Assembly (NCBI RefSeq): GCF_016735615.1
Contig: NZ_JAERSF010000003.1
Coordinates: forward strand, 620,001 to 684,000
From: Flavobacterium tagetis
Lineage (GTDB): Bacteria; Bacteroidota; Bacteroidia; Flavobacteriales; Flavobacteriaceae
Direction: 5' to 3'
DNA: 64,000 nucleotides
Numbering within the stretch: position 1 is the first letter of the stretch; every line of letters begins with the position of its first letter. A model generated the notes under the pieces. It did not search any database. It saw only the letters and a list, made by a program, of their open reading frames with translations, and was not told the DNA's origin. Position numbers and translations under genes: made by a program. Positions 8,641 through 17,024 of this stretch are shown in pieces.

Positions 8641-9183
8641 ATGAATACCACTAATTTTTTATTAGAATTTAAATTGAACTTTTCTGAAATCAGAAAACTA
8701 AATAAAATGTATTTTAAATATTTGTTTAGAGAGCGGTTTATATATATATCAATTTTCTTTCCGCTGATTGTAATCTCTTTTGATTTTGCTTCAATCAATG
8801 AAGATACAGATCTTTCTGCATGGCTAATTAGAAGTTTAGCTTTAATTATTTTTTTTGTTGCAATCGAGTATTCTTTTATTAATACAATTTCGAAAATAAG
8901 TTTTCAGTTGACCAAAAAACTATTAAAATTTGAAAGGTTTCACAGCAAATACAAAATTACATTTACAAGTGAAGAAATTTATGTTCGATCACCATTGGGA
9001 GAACTAACACACAAATGGTCAAAAATTGAAAAAGCGATTTTGACTAAAAATTTTCTATTTCTATATGTTAAAGAACGTAACAATTATATTATTTCAATAT
9101 CTAGAAAAGATTATAATTTTAGAAAGATAGAGGAACTGTTAATTTTTATAGAGAAAAATGCTATACCTATTGTAAAAGTTTAA
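8641..9183 (+). CDS. YcxB-like membrane protein
   Basis: From the ATG at 8641 the product is 180 residues. An N-terminal soluble stretch is followed by two hydrophobic segments (about residues 35-55 and 68-90). A C-terminal cytosolic domain follows (YKITFTSEEIYVRSPLGELTHKWSKIEKAI), which resembles the YcxB-like fold (PF14317). The function of that family is unknown. The gene stands alone between a promoter element at 8603 and a terminator at 9195. The earlier in-frame TTG is rejected because it lies inside the promoter. Confidence 0.7.
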   Translation: MNTTNFLLEFKLNFSEIRKLNKMYFKYLFRERFIYISIFFPLIVISFDFASINEDTDLSAWLIRSLALIIFFVAIEYSFINTISKISFQLTKKLLKFERFHSKYKITFTSEEIYVRSPLGELTHKWSKIEKAILTKNFLFLYVKERNNYIISISRKDYNFRKIEELLIFIEKNAIPIVKV

Positions 9184-9194
9184 AGAAACTTAAA

Positions 9195-9241
9195 ATTACC
9201 TTATAGTGTTAAATTTCTAACTTATATAGGTAATTGCTTTT
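9195..9241 (+). terminator. Probable terminator after the YcxB-like gene
   Basis: ATTACCTTATA (9195-9205) pairs with TATATAGGTAAT (9223-9234), with one bulge, followed by a T-rich stretch. Confidence 0.55.
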
Positions 9242-9261
9242 TCTTAATCCGTTTAATTTTG
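9234..9261 (+). promoter_or_regulatory. Promoter of the receiver-like gene
   Basis: TTG (9234-9236), 17 bases, then TAATTTTG (9254-9261) is a full match to the Flavobacterium consensus. The predicted transcript start near 9268 places the ATG at 9279 or 9285 a few bases downstream. Confidence 0.7.
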
Positions 9262-9278
9262 TGGTATATTTTAATGAG

Positions 9279-9722
9279 ATGAGAATGCAAAAGGAAAAGA
9301 TTTTAGTATGTGATAACAGTACAACTTTCTTGAAGATGTTTAAGCGAAAATTTAAAGAAGAGTTTGATTTCTTTGAAGAATCATTATTGAATGAAAGTGA
9401 GAAAAAAGAATTTGATCACATAGTTTATGTAATAAATGATAGGAAAGAGTTGCTCAATTTTTTATCACAAAAAAGAAGCGAGTTACATGCTTTGGTTTGT
9501 TTGTTTGATATCCAGTTATATAGAAGTGCATCGTTTTTAGAAGAGACATATAATTTCATTTTGTTTGATGAGTCAAAAACAAGAACTGAAATTTTAAAGG
9601 AACTAAAGAAATTTTTTAGTAGTAAATTGGATTTTAAGTCAGACAGAAAAACTTTTAAACCTTCAAAAGATTCTCTGAAAAAATTTCAGGAATATTACAG
9701 AGCTATGTACTTTTTGATGTAA
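9279..9722 (+). CDS. Hypothetical protein, possibly a degenerate receiver domain
   Basis: About 147 residues from the ATG at 9279 (9285 is also possible). The start MQKEKILVCDNSTTFLKMFKR resembles the first strand and helix of a response-regulator receiver, with one acidic residue where two are usual. Later segments HALVCLFDIQLY and YNFILFDES could be the strands around the phospho-site and switch. No clear phospho-acceptor or switch lysine is evident, and there is no output domain. The C-terminus is lysine-rich and helical. I cannot assign a function; a pseudo-receiver is the best structural guess. Confidence 0.6.
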   Translation: MRMQKEKILVCDNSTTFLKMFKRKFKEEFDFFEESLLNESEKKEFDHIVYVINDRKELLNFLSQKRSELHALVCLFDIQLYRSASFLEETYNFILFDESKTRTEILKELKKFFSSKLDFKSDRKTFKPSKDSLKKFQEYYRAMYFLM

Positions 9723-9779
9723 TTTATTTTATTTTTTATATTTTTTAGTGAGTACATTTTGGTTAAAAAATGATGCTTT

Positions 9780-9817
9780 AAAAGCAGGGTAAATGTTGTT
9801 CTTTATCCTGCTTTTTT
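9780..9817 (+). terminator. Strong intrinsic terminator
   Basis: A 14-bp stem, AAAAGCAGGGTAAA pairing with TTTATCCTGCTTTT through one G-U pair, has an 8-base loop and ends in T residues. Confidence 0.88.
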
Positions 9818-9917
9818 ATTATTTGATTGTACTTTTAAATAAAGTTTTTTATTTTTAAGTGTTATTGTGACAATTAAAACTCTTAAATTGTTCGGAAAAA
9901 ATAAAGAATAAGAAATA

Positions 9918-11207
9918 ATGAAAAAAAGAGTATCATTTTATCTTCCAATCGCTTTACTTACAGGATTATTAGTTAGCTGTAAAGTTTCTCAAAATGCATC
10001 TGAAAAAATAATTGTTTTAAAGAATACTAGTTCTTTGGGACTCTCACAGAAGGCAATTTCTATAAAAAGAGAAAATATTGGAGAAAATAATATAAAAGGA
10101 ACTTTTCCGATTTTGCTTTTTAAAACAGATACAATTCCGGCACAGACTAATGATTTTAATAGCGATGAAAAATGGGATGAACTTTTTTTTACAGTTGATT
10201 TTTTACCAAATGAAGAAAAAAAACTTCAATTAAAATGGTCGGATGCAAATCCTAAGTTTACGGTAAAAACAAGTGTTCGTTTTGGAAAAAGAGAAGGGAA
10301 AAATTTGCCTGTTCATCCAGATACACAGGAAGTCTTAATGGCAGATCAAGTTCATAAGAAGCTTGGATACCAAAAATACCAGACAGATGGACCCACTTGG
10401 GAAAATGATAAAGTTGGTTTCAGACATTATTTAGACGGAAGAAATTCTAAGGATGTTTTTGGAAAAAAACTCCCAGGAATAACTCCTGAAAACGTTGGCA
10501 TAAATAGCAAGGGCGCGGTCGAAGATAATTATCATGTAATGTACGACTGGGGTAGAGATATTTTTCCGGTTGGAAATTCTGTAGGTTTAGGTGGTTACGC
10601 ATTGTTGATTGACAATAAAATAAACCGACTTGGAATTTTAGGAAATGATACTATCAATAATGTCGAAAAAACTACTTTTAAAATTGTGGCAGAAGGACCA
10701 GTAAATTCTGTTTTAAGCTACCATTATCAGAACTGGAAAGCTTCTGAAAATCTGTATCAGGTTCAGGAAACAACTTCGATTTGGCCAGGAATATATGGTT
10801 ATAAAAACACGGTTTCAATAGACGGGATAAAAGGAAAAGAAACTTTTCTTGCCGCAATTTCTAATTTAAATAATAAAAACCCGTTGCAGGTTATTGAGGC
10901 TGGAGATTGGATTTGCTTAATTCAGCATGATTATTTGACTTATGAGCGCCAATGGATTTTAGGAACAGCAATTTTAGTTCCTGCAAATATTTACCAAGGT
11001 TATATTGAAGCGCCTAAAACTGGACAGTTAACAGACTCGTATTTGGCAAAATTAAGGGTTGATAATAAAAAAGAAATCAGCTATTATGCAATTGCAGCTT
11101 GGGAATTGAGTGCAGATAAAGGTTTTAATGACTCAGTTTTCTTTACTAATTATGTGACCAATTTGGCCAAACAGCTTTCAGCTAAAGTAAAAATTGAAAT
11201 AAAGTAA
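9918..11207 (+). CDS. DUF4861 family lipoprotein (rhamnose-side copy)
   Basis: The 429-residue protein starts with a lipoprotein signal whose lipobox cysteine is C21 (LLVSCKVS). The body matches the DUF4861 family. Tell-tale segments are KVGFRHYLDGRNSKDVFGKK, YHVMYDWGRDIFPVGNSVGLGGYAL and a beta-rich second half. The family's function is not established; members are found near polysaccharide utilization genes. A paralogue lies at 53719-54888 beside the hexuronate genes, and this one lies beside the rhamnose locus. It is expected in the periplasm or outer membrane. No clear promoter was found in the preceding 100 bp. Confidence 0.85.
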   Translation: MKKRVSFYLPIALLTGLLVSCKVSQNASEKIIVLKNTSSLGLSQKAISIKRENIGENNIKGTFPILLFKTDTIPAQTNDFNSDEKWDELFFTVDFLPNEEKKLQLKWSDANPKFTVKTSVRFGKREGKNLPVHPDTQEVLMADQVHKKLGYQKYQTDGPTWENDKVGFRHYLDGRNSKDVFGKKLPGITPENVGINSKGAVEDNYHVMYDWGRDIFPVGNSVGLGGYALLIDNKINRLGILGNDTINNVEKTTFKIVAEGPVNSVLSYHYQNWKASENLYQVQETTSIWPGIYGYKNTVSIDGIKGKETFLAAISNLNNKNPLQVIEAGDWICLIQHDYLTYERQWILGTAILVPANIYQGYIEAPKTGQLTDSYLAKLRVDNKKEISYYAIAAWELSADKGFNDSVFFTNYVTNLAKQLSAKVKIEIK

Positions 11208-11588
11208 ATTAAAAACGGCTAAACTACTATAGAAGTAAAAATGGCTTAGATTGTTGCAATCTTGTGGACAATTCTTTATTCTTTAAATGTAAAATAGCTT
11301 AAAAATGTTTGTCCAAATGAGACTTTCATAGCGTAAAATTTTCCTTTTTCGCGTAATTTTTCCGCTTAGGAGTTCGCCGTTTGAAGCATTTCTAGACTTA
11401 ATTATAGAAAAATTGGTTACTTTTTAAAATGCTTTACAAAAAGCTCTAAAAGTGGTTATAAAATCATATTTGTAAATAAGTTATTGATTATTAATGCGTT
11501 GTGTTTGTTAGGCTTTTTGAAAAATAAGAAGTCAAATTATTGTAAAGAAAATGAATGAAAAACTGCATTAAATTTAACAGCAAAATTG
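11208..11588. other. Gene-free stretch
   Basis: About 380 bp with no credible coding sequence, terminator or recognisable repeat on either strand, ahead of the histone-H1-like promoter. Confidence 0.5.
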
Positions 11589-11618
11589 TTGTAACTATCA
11601 CACAAACTTTTATTTTTG
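11589..11618 (+). promoter_or_regulatory. Consensus promoter of the histone-H1-like gene
   Basis: TTG (11589-11591), exactly 19 bases, then TATTTTTG (11611-11618) matches TTG-N19-TAnnTTTG perfectly. It is 25 bp before the ATG and is probably strong, fitting an abundant nucleoid protein. Confidence 0.82.
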
Positions 11619-11643
11619 TGGCTTAATTTAACAATATATAAGC

Positions 11644-11820
11644 ATGAAAGATTTATTAGTAAAAATCAACGCCGAAATTGAAACATTCAAAGCTGAAGCT
11701 GAATCTTTGACTGAAAAAGGAATTAAAGCTGCTGGACCAAGAGCACGTAAATCAACTTTAGAAATTGAAAAACTTTTAAAAGAGTTCAGAAAAGTTTCTA
11801 TCGAAGAATCAAAAAAATAA
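11644..11820 (+). CDS. Histone H1-like nucleoid protein (Hc1 family), 58 residues
   Basis: This short gene encodes MKDLLVKINAEIETFKAEAE, then an AAGPRARKSTLEIEKLLKEF core and a lysine end. It matches the small Bacteroidota histone-H1-like proteins (Hc1 family), which are lysine/alanine-rich, largely helical and thought to bind DNA in the nucleoid. It has a perfect consensus promoter 25 bp upstream and an intrinsic terminator 12 bp downstream, so it is a complete single-gene unit. A longer open frame on the opposite strand over the same bases is a shadow. Confidence 0.92.
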   Translation: MKDLLVKINAEIETFKAEAESLTEKGIKAAGPRARKSTLEIEKLLKEFRKVSIEESKK

Positions 11821-11831
11821 TACAACTAAGA

Positions 11832-11859
11832 CCTCGTCCAAAAGACGAGGTTTTTTTTT
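11832..11859 (+). terminator. Terminator of the histone-H1-like gene
   Basis: Stem CCTCGTC / GACGAGG with a 5-base loop, followed by nine T residues. Confidence 0.92.
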
Positions 11860-11863
11860 GAAA

Positions 11864-11945
11864 AAGCACAAAGCACAAAGCACAAAGTATTAAAGTTAGA
11901 GTGCAAAGTTTAGACAAAGAAGAGAAAACTTAGAAACTTAGCATC
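11864..11945. repeat. Short tandem 'agcacaa' repeat and A/G-rich spacer
   Basis: The 7-mer AGCACAA occurs three times in tandem at about 11865-11886, then continues into 'gcaaag' and 'aaactta' words that recur in other intergenic regions of this window. It separates the histone-H1-like terminator from the convergent GntR gene. Confidence 0.6.
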
Positions 11946-12986
11946 TTAAATTGAATTCCTATCAATAAAATTAAAAGGAACTTTTACTTGACCTTTTTCT
12001 TTATTTAAGATCATTCTCGCGGCAGTTTCTCCCATTACATTAAAATCGGTCGACATTACGGTAATGCCAAGTAAGTCTTTTAGAGGAGTGTCGTTATAAG
12101 AGATAACGCCGATATCTTTTCCTAAAACAAATTCTTCATCACGAATCTGTTTCACTAAATTCACCAAATCAGATTCTTCGATAGTGATAAATAGATCTCC
12201 TTTTTTAAGAATCATATCATCATAAACTTCGCTTAAAATCTCAAAATTGATTTCGTGCTCAACACAGAATTTTCTAAATCCGTGCAAAATTCTTCTAGGA
12301 TAAGGATAAACCGCTTTATCAGGATATACTAGAATTAAACGCTTGTATTTTGATATTTTAGAAAGACCTTCTTTTAAGGCATTATAAATATCATTTTCAA
12401 AATCCTGATAGATCTTAATTACGTTGTCGCCAGTTCCTAGTTTGATATTATCTAAAACGACTAATTTTTCCTGTGGAATTTTTTTAATAGCATCTACAAC
12501 TTCATCTGTAAAACTTAAGTGTTTTAATTCGTCAGTTTTAAAGTGAGTTGTAATAACATAATAATCGTAAGCACCTTCAAACTTATCTAAGATATTCAAG
12601 AATAAAGTCTCATCGCAGTGGTAAATTTGAAGGTCAACATGTGCATTTGCTCCTAAAGTATCAATAAAAGAGCTATAAGTTTTCATTTTATAGGAACTCA
12701 ATTTATTGGTCAAAAACAAAATATTGACTTTAGATTCCAATTTTGTTCGGGTAATATAGTAGCCTTTTCCTCTAATGGAAGAAATGATTTTCCTTTCTTT
12801 TAAAATATTATAAGCCTTTTCAACAGTATCACGAGACATATAAAATTCTTCACTGAAACTATTAATAGAGGGAATTTTTTGATTTATTTTTAAATTTCCG
12901 TTGGCGATGTTCTGAAGAATAGAATCTACAATCTGTTTGTATTTCGGAACTCTTGAATCTTCATCTATTTTAATAAGTTTAATCAT
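11946..12986 (-). CDS. GntR-family regulator with a LacI-like sugar-binding domain (probable rhamnose regulator)
   Basis: From the ATG at 12986 the protein is 346 residues; 12992 and 13028 are alternative starts. Residues about 10-75 form a GntR winged helix (PKYKQIVDSILQNIANG, then YMSRDTVEKAYNILKERKII). The remainder resembles a periplasmic-binding/LacI-type effector domain (ILFLTNKL, LISIEESD-like ITIEESDLV, GVISYNDTPLKDLLGITVMS). It is divergent from rhaT and the rhamnose genes, so it probably responds to rhamnose or an intermediate. That role is inferred from position. A perfect palindrome in the divergent region (13081-13095) is a candidate site. Confidence 0.85.
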   Translation of the reverse strand: MIKLIKIDEDSRVPKYKQIVDSILQNIANGNLKINQKIPSINSFSEEFYMSRDTVEKAYNILKERKIISSIRGKGYYITRTKLESKVNILFLTNKLSSYKMKTYSSFIDTLGANAHVDLQIYHCDETLFLNILDKFEGAYDYYVITTHFKTDELKHLSFTDEVVDAIKKIPQEKLVVLDNIKLGTGDNVIKIYQDFENDIYNALKEGLSKISKYKRLILVYPDKAVYPYPRRILHGFRKFCVEHEINFEILSEVYDDMILKKGDLFITIEESDLVNLVKQIRDEEFVLGKDIGVISYNDTPLKDLLGITVMSTDFNVMGETAARMILNKEKGQVKVPFNFIDRNSI

Positions 12987-13373
12987 GTTCATTGTTGGAA
13001 GTACGTTTCGTATTTCAACGAAACCCATTTTAATTCTACGGTTTTAAAAAAAATCTCTTATTTGAAGATAAATCTATCACGCAAAATCATTTTGCATATC
13101 AAAAAAGAGAATTTAGCAAGGCTTGTAATCTTTTTTTTATGATTTTTAAATTTTAACCCAAATGCGGAATTAATAATTGCGAAATCGATTGCTAAAATAG
13201 CCATTTTAAATTTATTTACCCAATAATTAGAAGTGCTTATTTCTAATAATCCTTAGTTTTAACAAAAAATATGAAATCCGTAAAGGATAGTACAGGACAG
13301 TTTTCTTTTTGACATTCTCTTATTTTACAAAACCAAATTACTAACAAACTTTACCTAAACCAAAAACAATAAT
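12987..13373. promoter_or_regulatory. Divergent control region between the GntR regulator and rhaT
   Basis: About 390 bp without a gene apart from the possible longer GntR start at 13028. It holds the palindrome at 13081-13095. No full TTG-N17-23-TAnnTTTG promoter was found for either gene. Confidence 0.45.
13081..13095. promoter_or_regulatory. Perfect palindrome GCAAAAT-C-ATTTTGC, candidate operator
   Basis: Two 7-bp arms flank one central base, 279 bp before rhaT and about 95 bp upstream of the GntR start at 12986. Its symmetry suits a dimeric GntR protein. I saw no second copy in the rhamnose locus. Confidence 0.4.
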
Positions 13374-14423
13374 ATGGAATCATTATTAGGAATTATTTTT
13401 CACTCTATCGGAGGATTTTCTTCAGGTAGTTTTTATATGCCTTTTAAAAAAGTGAAAGATTGGGCTTGGGAAAGCTATTGGCTTGTGGGAGGATTTTTCT
13501 CTTGGCTGATTGTTCCGCCAATTGCAGCGTACTTAACGATTCCAAATTTTACAGAAATTATTGCAGCAGCGTCTCCATCTATAAAGTCTTTTACTTTTTT
13601 AATGGGATTAATCTGGGGAATTGGTGGTTTAACATACGGTTTAGGCGTTCGTTACTTAGGAATGTCTCTAGGAAATTCAATTACTTTAGGATTCTGCTCT
13701 GCATTTGGAGCTTTAGTTCCTTCAATTTATTATGATTTTGTTCCGACAGAAGGTAAGATTTCATTTTCTCATATGATTTCTAATCCGGGAGGTCAACTGG
13801 TTTTATTGGGTGTAGTTGTGTATCTAATCGGAATTGCTATTTCTGGAAAAGCAGGAATGCTAAAAGAGAAAGATTTTGCAACTGGTCATGAAGATAAAGA
13901 CAAAGATTTCAACTTGGTAAAGGGGTTAATCGTAGCTGTGATTTCTGGAATTTTAAGTTCATTCTTTAATTACGGAATCGAAGCTGGAAAATCTATGGCA
14001 GAACAAGCTGTAGTAAATGGAGCTAATCCTTTGTTTCAAAACAATGTGACTTATGTTGTTTTGCTTTGGGGAGGATTGACCACCAATTTTATCTGGTGCC
14101 TTTATTTGAATTTTAAAAACAAATCAATTAAAAATTATACTGATAAATCTACTCCAATAACTAAAAATGTTTTGTTTTCTGCTCTTGCTGGAACCATGTG
14201 GTTTTTACAGTTTTTCTTTTACGGAATGGGCGAAAGCAAACTAGGAAATGGTGCCAGTTCATGGATTTTGCACATGGCAACAATCATTTTAACAGCAAAC
14301 TTTTGGGGATTTTATTTGAAAGAATGGAAAGGGGTTTCTAAAAAAACAATGAGAACTTTTTTCTGGGGAATTGGGCTTATCATGCTTGCAATCGTTTTGG
14401 TAGGAATTGGTAATTCATTATAA
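13374..14423 (+). CDS. rhaT: L-rhamnose/proton symporter RhaT
   Basis: This 349-residue inner-membrane protein has about ten hydrophobic segments and the RhaT family start: GIIFHSIGGFSSGSFYMPFKKVK, then WAWESYWLVGGFFSWLIVPP. These line up with the E. coli transporter (APFKKVKKWSWE, WSVGG). It should import L-rhamnose with protons. It is the first gene after the divergent regulator and is 26 bp from the aldolase/dehydrogenase gene, so the two are co-transcribed. Confidence 0.93.
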   Translation: MESLLGIIFHSIGGFSSGSFYMPFKKVKDWAWESYWLVGGFFSWLIVPPIAAYLTIPNFTEIIAAASPSIKSFTFLMGLIWGIGGLTYGLGVRYLGMSLGNSITLGFCSAFGALVPSIYYDFVPTEGKISFSHMISNPGGQLVLLGVVVYLIGIAISGKAGMLKEKDFATGHEDKDKDFNLVKGLIVAVISGILSSFFNYGIEAGKSMAEQAVVNGANPLFQNNVTYVVLLWGGLTTNFIWCLYLNFKNKSIKNYTDKSTPITKNVLFSALAGTMWFLQFFFYGMGESKLGNGASSWILHMATIILTANFWGFYLKEWKGVSKKTMRTFFWGIGLIMLAIVLVGIGNSL

Positions 14424-14449
14424 ATAGAAGAAATAATTTAAAATAGTAT

Positions 14450-16594
14450 ATGTCGAATACAAACACAATTAATAATATGAATTTTAAGCATGTAAGCTAC
14501 CTTTGGGATGAGGCTAAGGCAGCAGCATTAGCAGGTGATGAAGTAGCGCTTTTTATTTATCGTTCTAACTTGTTAGGGGCTGATTTAAGATTGACCAACT
14601 ACGGCGGTGGAAACACTTCTGTGAAGATTACAGACAAAGATCCTCTTACTGGAGAATCTTCTGAAGTAATGTGGATTAAAGGTTCTGGTGGAGATATCGG
14701 AACGTTGACAAAATCAGGTTGTGCGGCTTTGTATTTGGACAGACTTCGTAATCTTGAAAACGTTTACAGAGGAATTGAGTTTGAAGATGAAATGGTAGAA
14801 TTATTCAACCATTGTATTTTTGATTTAGCTTCAAAAGCGCCTTCTATCGATACGCCTTTACATGGTTTTCTTCCGTTCAAACATATTGATCACTTGCATC
14901 CAGACGCGGCAATTGCTATCGCTGCTGCGAAAGATGGAAAGAAAATCACAGAAGAATTATTCAACGGAGAAATCGGGTGGGTAGGCTGGCAGCGTCCAGG
15001 ATTTGATCTTGGCCTTCAGTTGAGAGCTTGTTTAGAAGAGGCAGAAAAAAACGGTAAAAAACTACGCGGAATCATGTTAGGTTCTCATGGTTTATTTACT
15101 TGGGGAGATACTGCGTTTGATAGTTATATTAATACGCTGGAAGTAATCGAGAAATGCGCTTCATATCTAGAAGATAATTACGGAAAAAAACGTCCAGTTT
15201 TTGGAGGAAAGAAAATCGACAGCCTTCCAGAGGCAGATCGTAAATTGAAAGCAGCAAAAGTAGCTCCAATTTTAAGAGGGTTTTGTTCATCAGAACGTCA
15301 GATGATTGGTCATTATACAGACGACGCAAGAGTTTTGGAATTTATTAATTCTAATGATTTGGCGAAATTAGCTCCATTAGGAACATCTTGTCCAGACCAC
15401 TTCTTGAGAACTAAAATCAGTCCATTGGTTTTAGAATTAGATCCAAACGAAGATTTATCGGATGTTGATGCAATCAAAGCAAAATTAGCTCCAGCTTTTG
15501 AAGCTTACCGTGCAATGTACAAAGACTATTACAATGCATGCAAAAAATCAAATTCGCCAGCAATGCGTGACCCAAATCCTGTGGTTATTTTATATCCTGG
15601 TGTTGGAATGTTCACTTTTGCTAAAGATAAAACGATGGCTCGTTTAGCATCTGAGTATTATATCAATGCAGTAAACGTAATGAAAGGTGCTGAAGCAGTT
15701 TCAGAATACACTTCTTTGCCACACCAAGAAGCTTTTGATATAGAATATTGGTTATTGGAAGAGGCTAAATTACAGCGTATGCCGAAACCAAAAGCATTAT
15801 CTGGAAGAGTGGCTTTGATCACTGGTTCTGCGGGCGGAATTGGTAAAGCTATCGCTAAAAAATTCGCTCAAGAAGGAGCTTGTGTGGTAATCAACGATAT
15901 TAACGAAGAACGTTTAGAAGGCGCAACTGCTGAGTTTATTAAAGCTTTTGGTAAAGATGCCGTTTCTAGCACTTTATTGAATGTTACTGACGAAGTGAGT
16001 ACAGAAAAAGCATTGGATGAAGCTTCTTTAGCTTTTGGAGGTGTTGACATTGTGGTAAATAATGCTGGAATTAGTATTTCAAAATCTATCGCAGAACACA
16101 CTTTAGAAGAATGGGATAGATTATACGATATCTTGGTAAAAGGACAATTTATTGTTTCTAAAGCGGGAATCGAAGTAATGCGCAAGCAAGGTTTTGGAGG
16201 AGATATTGTAAATATCGTTTCTAAAAATGCTGTTGTTGCTGGTCCAAATAACCCAGGTTATGGTTCGGCAAAAGCTGCTCAAGCGCACTTAACACGTTTA
16301 ATGGCTGCAGAGCTTGGAGCTGATAAAATTCGCGTCAATACAGTAAATCCTGATGCTGTAATTTCAGACTCAAACATTTGGTCTGGAGGATGGGCAGAAG
16401 GTCGTGCAAAAGCATACGGAATTACAGTTGAAGAACTTCCGGCTTACTATGCAAAACGTACGTTGTTAAATGAAATCATATTGCCTGATGATATCGCAAA
16501 TGCTTGTTTTGCTTTTGTTGGAGGTTTCCTGAATAAATCGACGGGAAATGCCTTAAACGTAGACGGCGGCGTAGCAATGGGCTTTTATAGATAA
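14450..16594 (+). CDS. rhaEW: Bifunctional L-rhamnulose-1-phosphate aldolase / L-lactaldehyde dehydrogenase
   Basis: The 714-residue protein joins a class II aldolase/adducin-type domain (about residues 20-430; LTNYGGGNTSVK, HGFLPFKHIDHLHPDA, GSHGLFTWGD) to a short-chain dehydrogenase. That domain (about 445-714) carries the nucleotide motif TGSAGGIGKA, NNAG, and active site YGSAK. This fusion, known as RhaEW in Bacillus and others, splits L-rhamnulose-1-phosphate into dihydroxyacetone phosphate and L-lactaldehyde and oxidises the latter to L-lactate. The downstream lutABC genes take the lactate on. It is followed by a strong terminator, so the isomerase is probably transcribed separately. 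Confidence 0.94.
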   Translation: MSNTNTINNMNFKHVSYLWDEAKAAALAGDEVALFIYRSNLLGADLRLTNYGGGNTSVKITDKDPLTGESSEVMWIKGSGGDIGTLTKSGCAALYLDRLRNLENVYRGIEFEDEMVELFNHCIFDLASKAPSIDTPLHGFLPFKHIDHLHPDAAIAIAAAKDGKKITEELFNGEIGWVGWQRPGFDLGLQLRACLEEAEKNGKKLRGIMLGSHGLFTWGDTAFDSYINTLEVIEKCASYLEDNYGKKRPVFGGKKIDSLPEADRKLKAAKVAPILRGFCSSERQMIGHYTDDARVLEFINSNDLAKLAPLGTSCPDHFLRTKISPLVLELDPNEDLSDVDAIKAKLAPAFEAYRAMYKDYYNACKKSNSPAMRDPNPVVILYPGVGMFTFAKDKTMARLASEYYINAVNVMKGAEAVSEYTSLPHQEAFDIEYWLLEEAKLQRMPKPKALSGRVALITGSAGGIGKAIAKKFAQEGACVVINDINEERLEGATAEFIKAFGKDAVSSTLLNVTDEVSTEKALDEASLAFGGVDIVVNNAGISISKSIAEHTLEEWDRLYDILVKGQFIVSKAGIEVMRKQGFGGDIVNIVSKNAVVAGPNNPGYGSAKAAQAHLTRLMAAELGADKIRVNTVNPDAVISDSNIWSGGWAEGRAKAYGITVEELPAYYAKRTLLNEIILPDDIANACFAFVGGFLNKSTGNALNVDGGVAMGFYR

Positions 16595-16649
16595 AGATTG
16601 TTTAGGTTTTTTATATAAGTTTGTTTAAGCAAAAGTGGTTTTTTGTGGT

Positions 16650-16685
16650 CTAGCGTTCGAATTCCTTCGAACGTTAGATTTTTTT
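16650..16685 (+). terminator. Terminator after rhaEW
   Basis: A 12-bp stem, CTAGCGTTCGAA pairing with TTCGAACGTTAG (one G-U), has a TTCC loop and a T-rich tail. Confidence 0.88.
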
Positions 16686-16799
16686 AGCATATAACAATTC
16701 GCTTTAACAAAGAAAACTTAACAAAAAAGTGAAGTACAACCAGAGTTTAGTTGCTATAAAATTTTTAAGTTGAAAAATAGTAAACACATGGAAATTATA

Positions 16800-16928
16800 G
16801 AACGCGGATGACACGGATTCGCTATCGCGAAAACGCTGATTGACGCTGTTTTTTTTAAAATTACCTTTTTTAAAAATCCGTTTTTTTTCCGCGTCTTCGC
16901 GATAGCGAATCCGTAAAATCAGCGTCTA
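16800..16928. repeat. Intergenic inverted repeat of the 'cgcgatagcg' family
   Basis: Arms 16813-16836 and 16891-16914 pair over 24 bp with one mismatch (outer sequence ACGGATTCGCTATCGCGAA). The arm recurs exactly at 38110-38133. Together with the terminator it fills the 430-bp gap between rhaEW and rhaI; the rest, including the rhaI leader, shows no gene. Confidence 0.85.
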
Positions 16929-17024
16929 AAATTTCGGCACTAAAACAACGATGTAATGTGTTAAAAAAATATACTAAACGTATAAAATTTATACCTTGTA
17001 AACTCTATTAAAATATCAATAACT

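Noticed and set aside
9234..9278. TTG start extending the receiver-like protein by 15 residues
   Set aside because: The TTG is the -33 box of a full consensus promoter and overlaps the preceding terminator.
11628..11825. 65-codon open frame on the minus strand
   Set aside because: It is antisense to the histone-H1-like gene, which has its own promoter, terminator and family match.
11864..11888. Tandem 7-mer repeats considered as a CRISPR remnant
   Set aside because: Units are adjacent without spacers and there are no cas genes.
15868..16185. 105-codon open frame on the minus strand inside rhaEW
   Set aside because: It is a shadow of the dehydrogenase domain and resembles no protein family.
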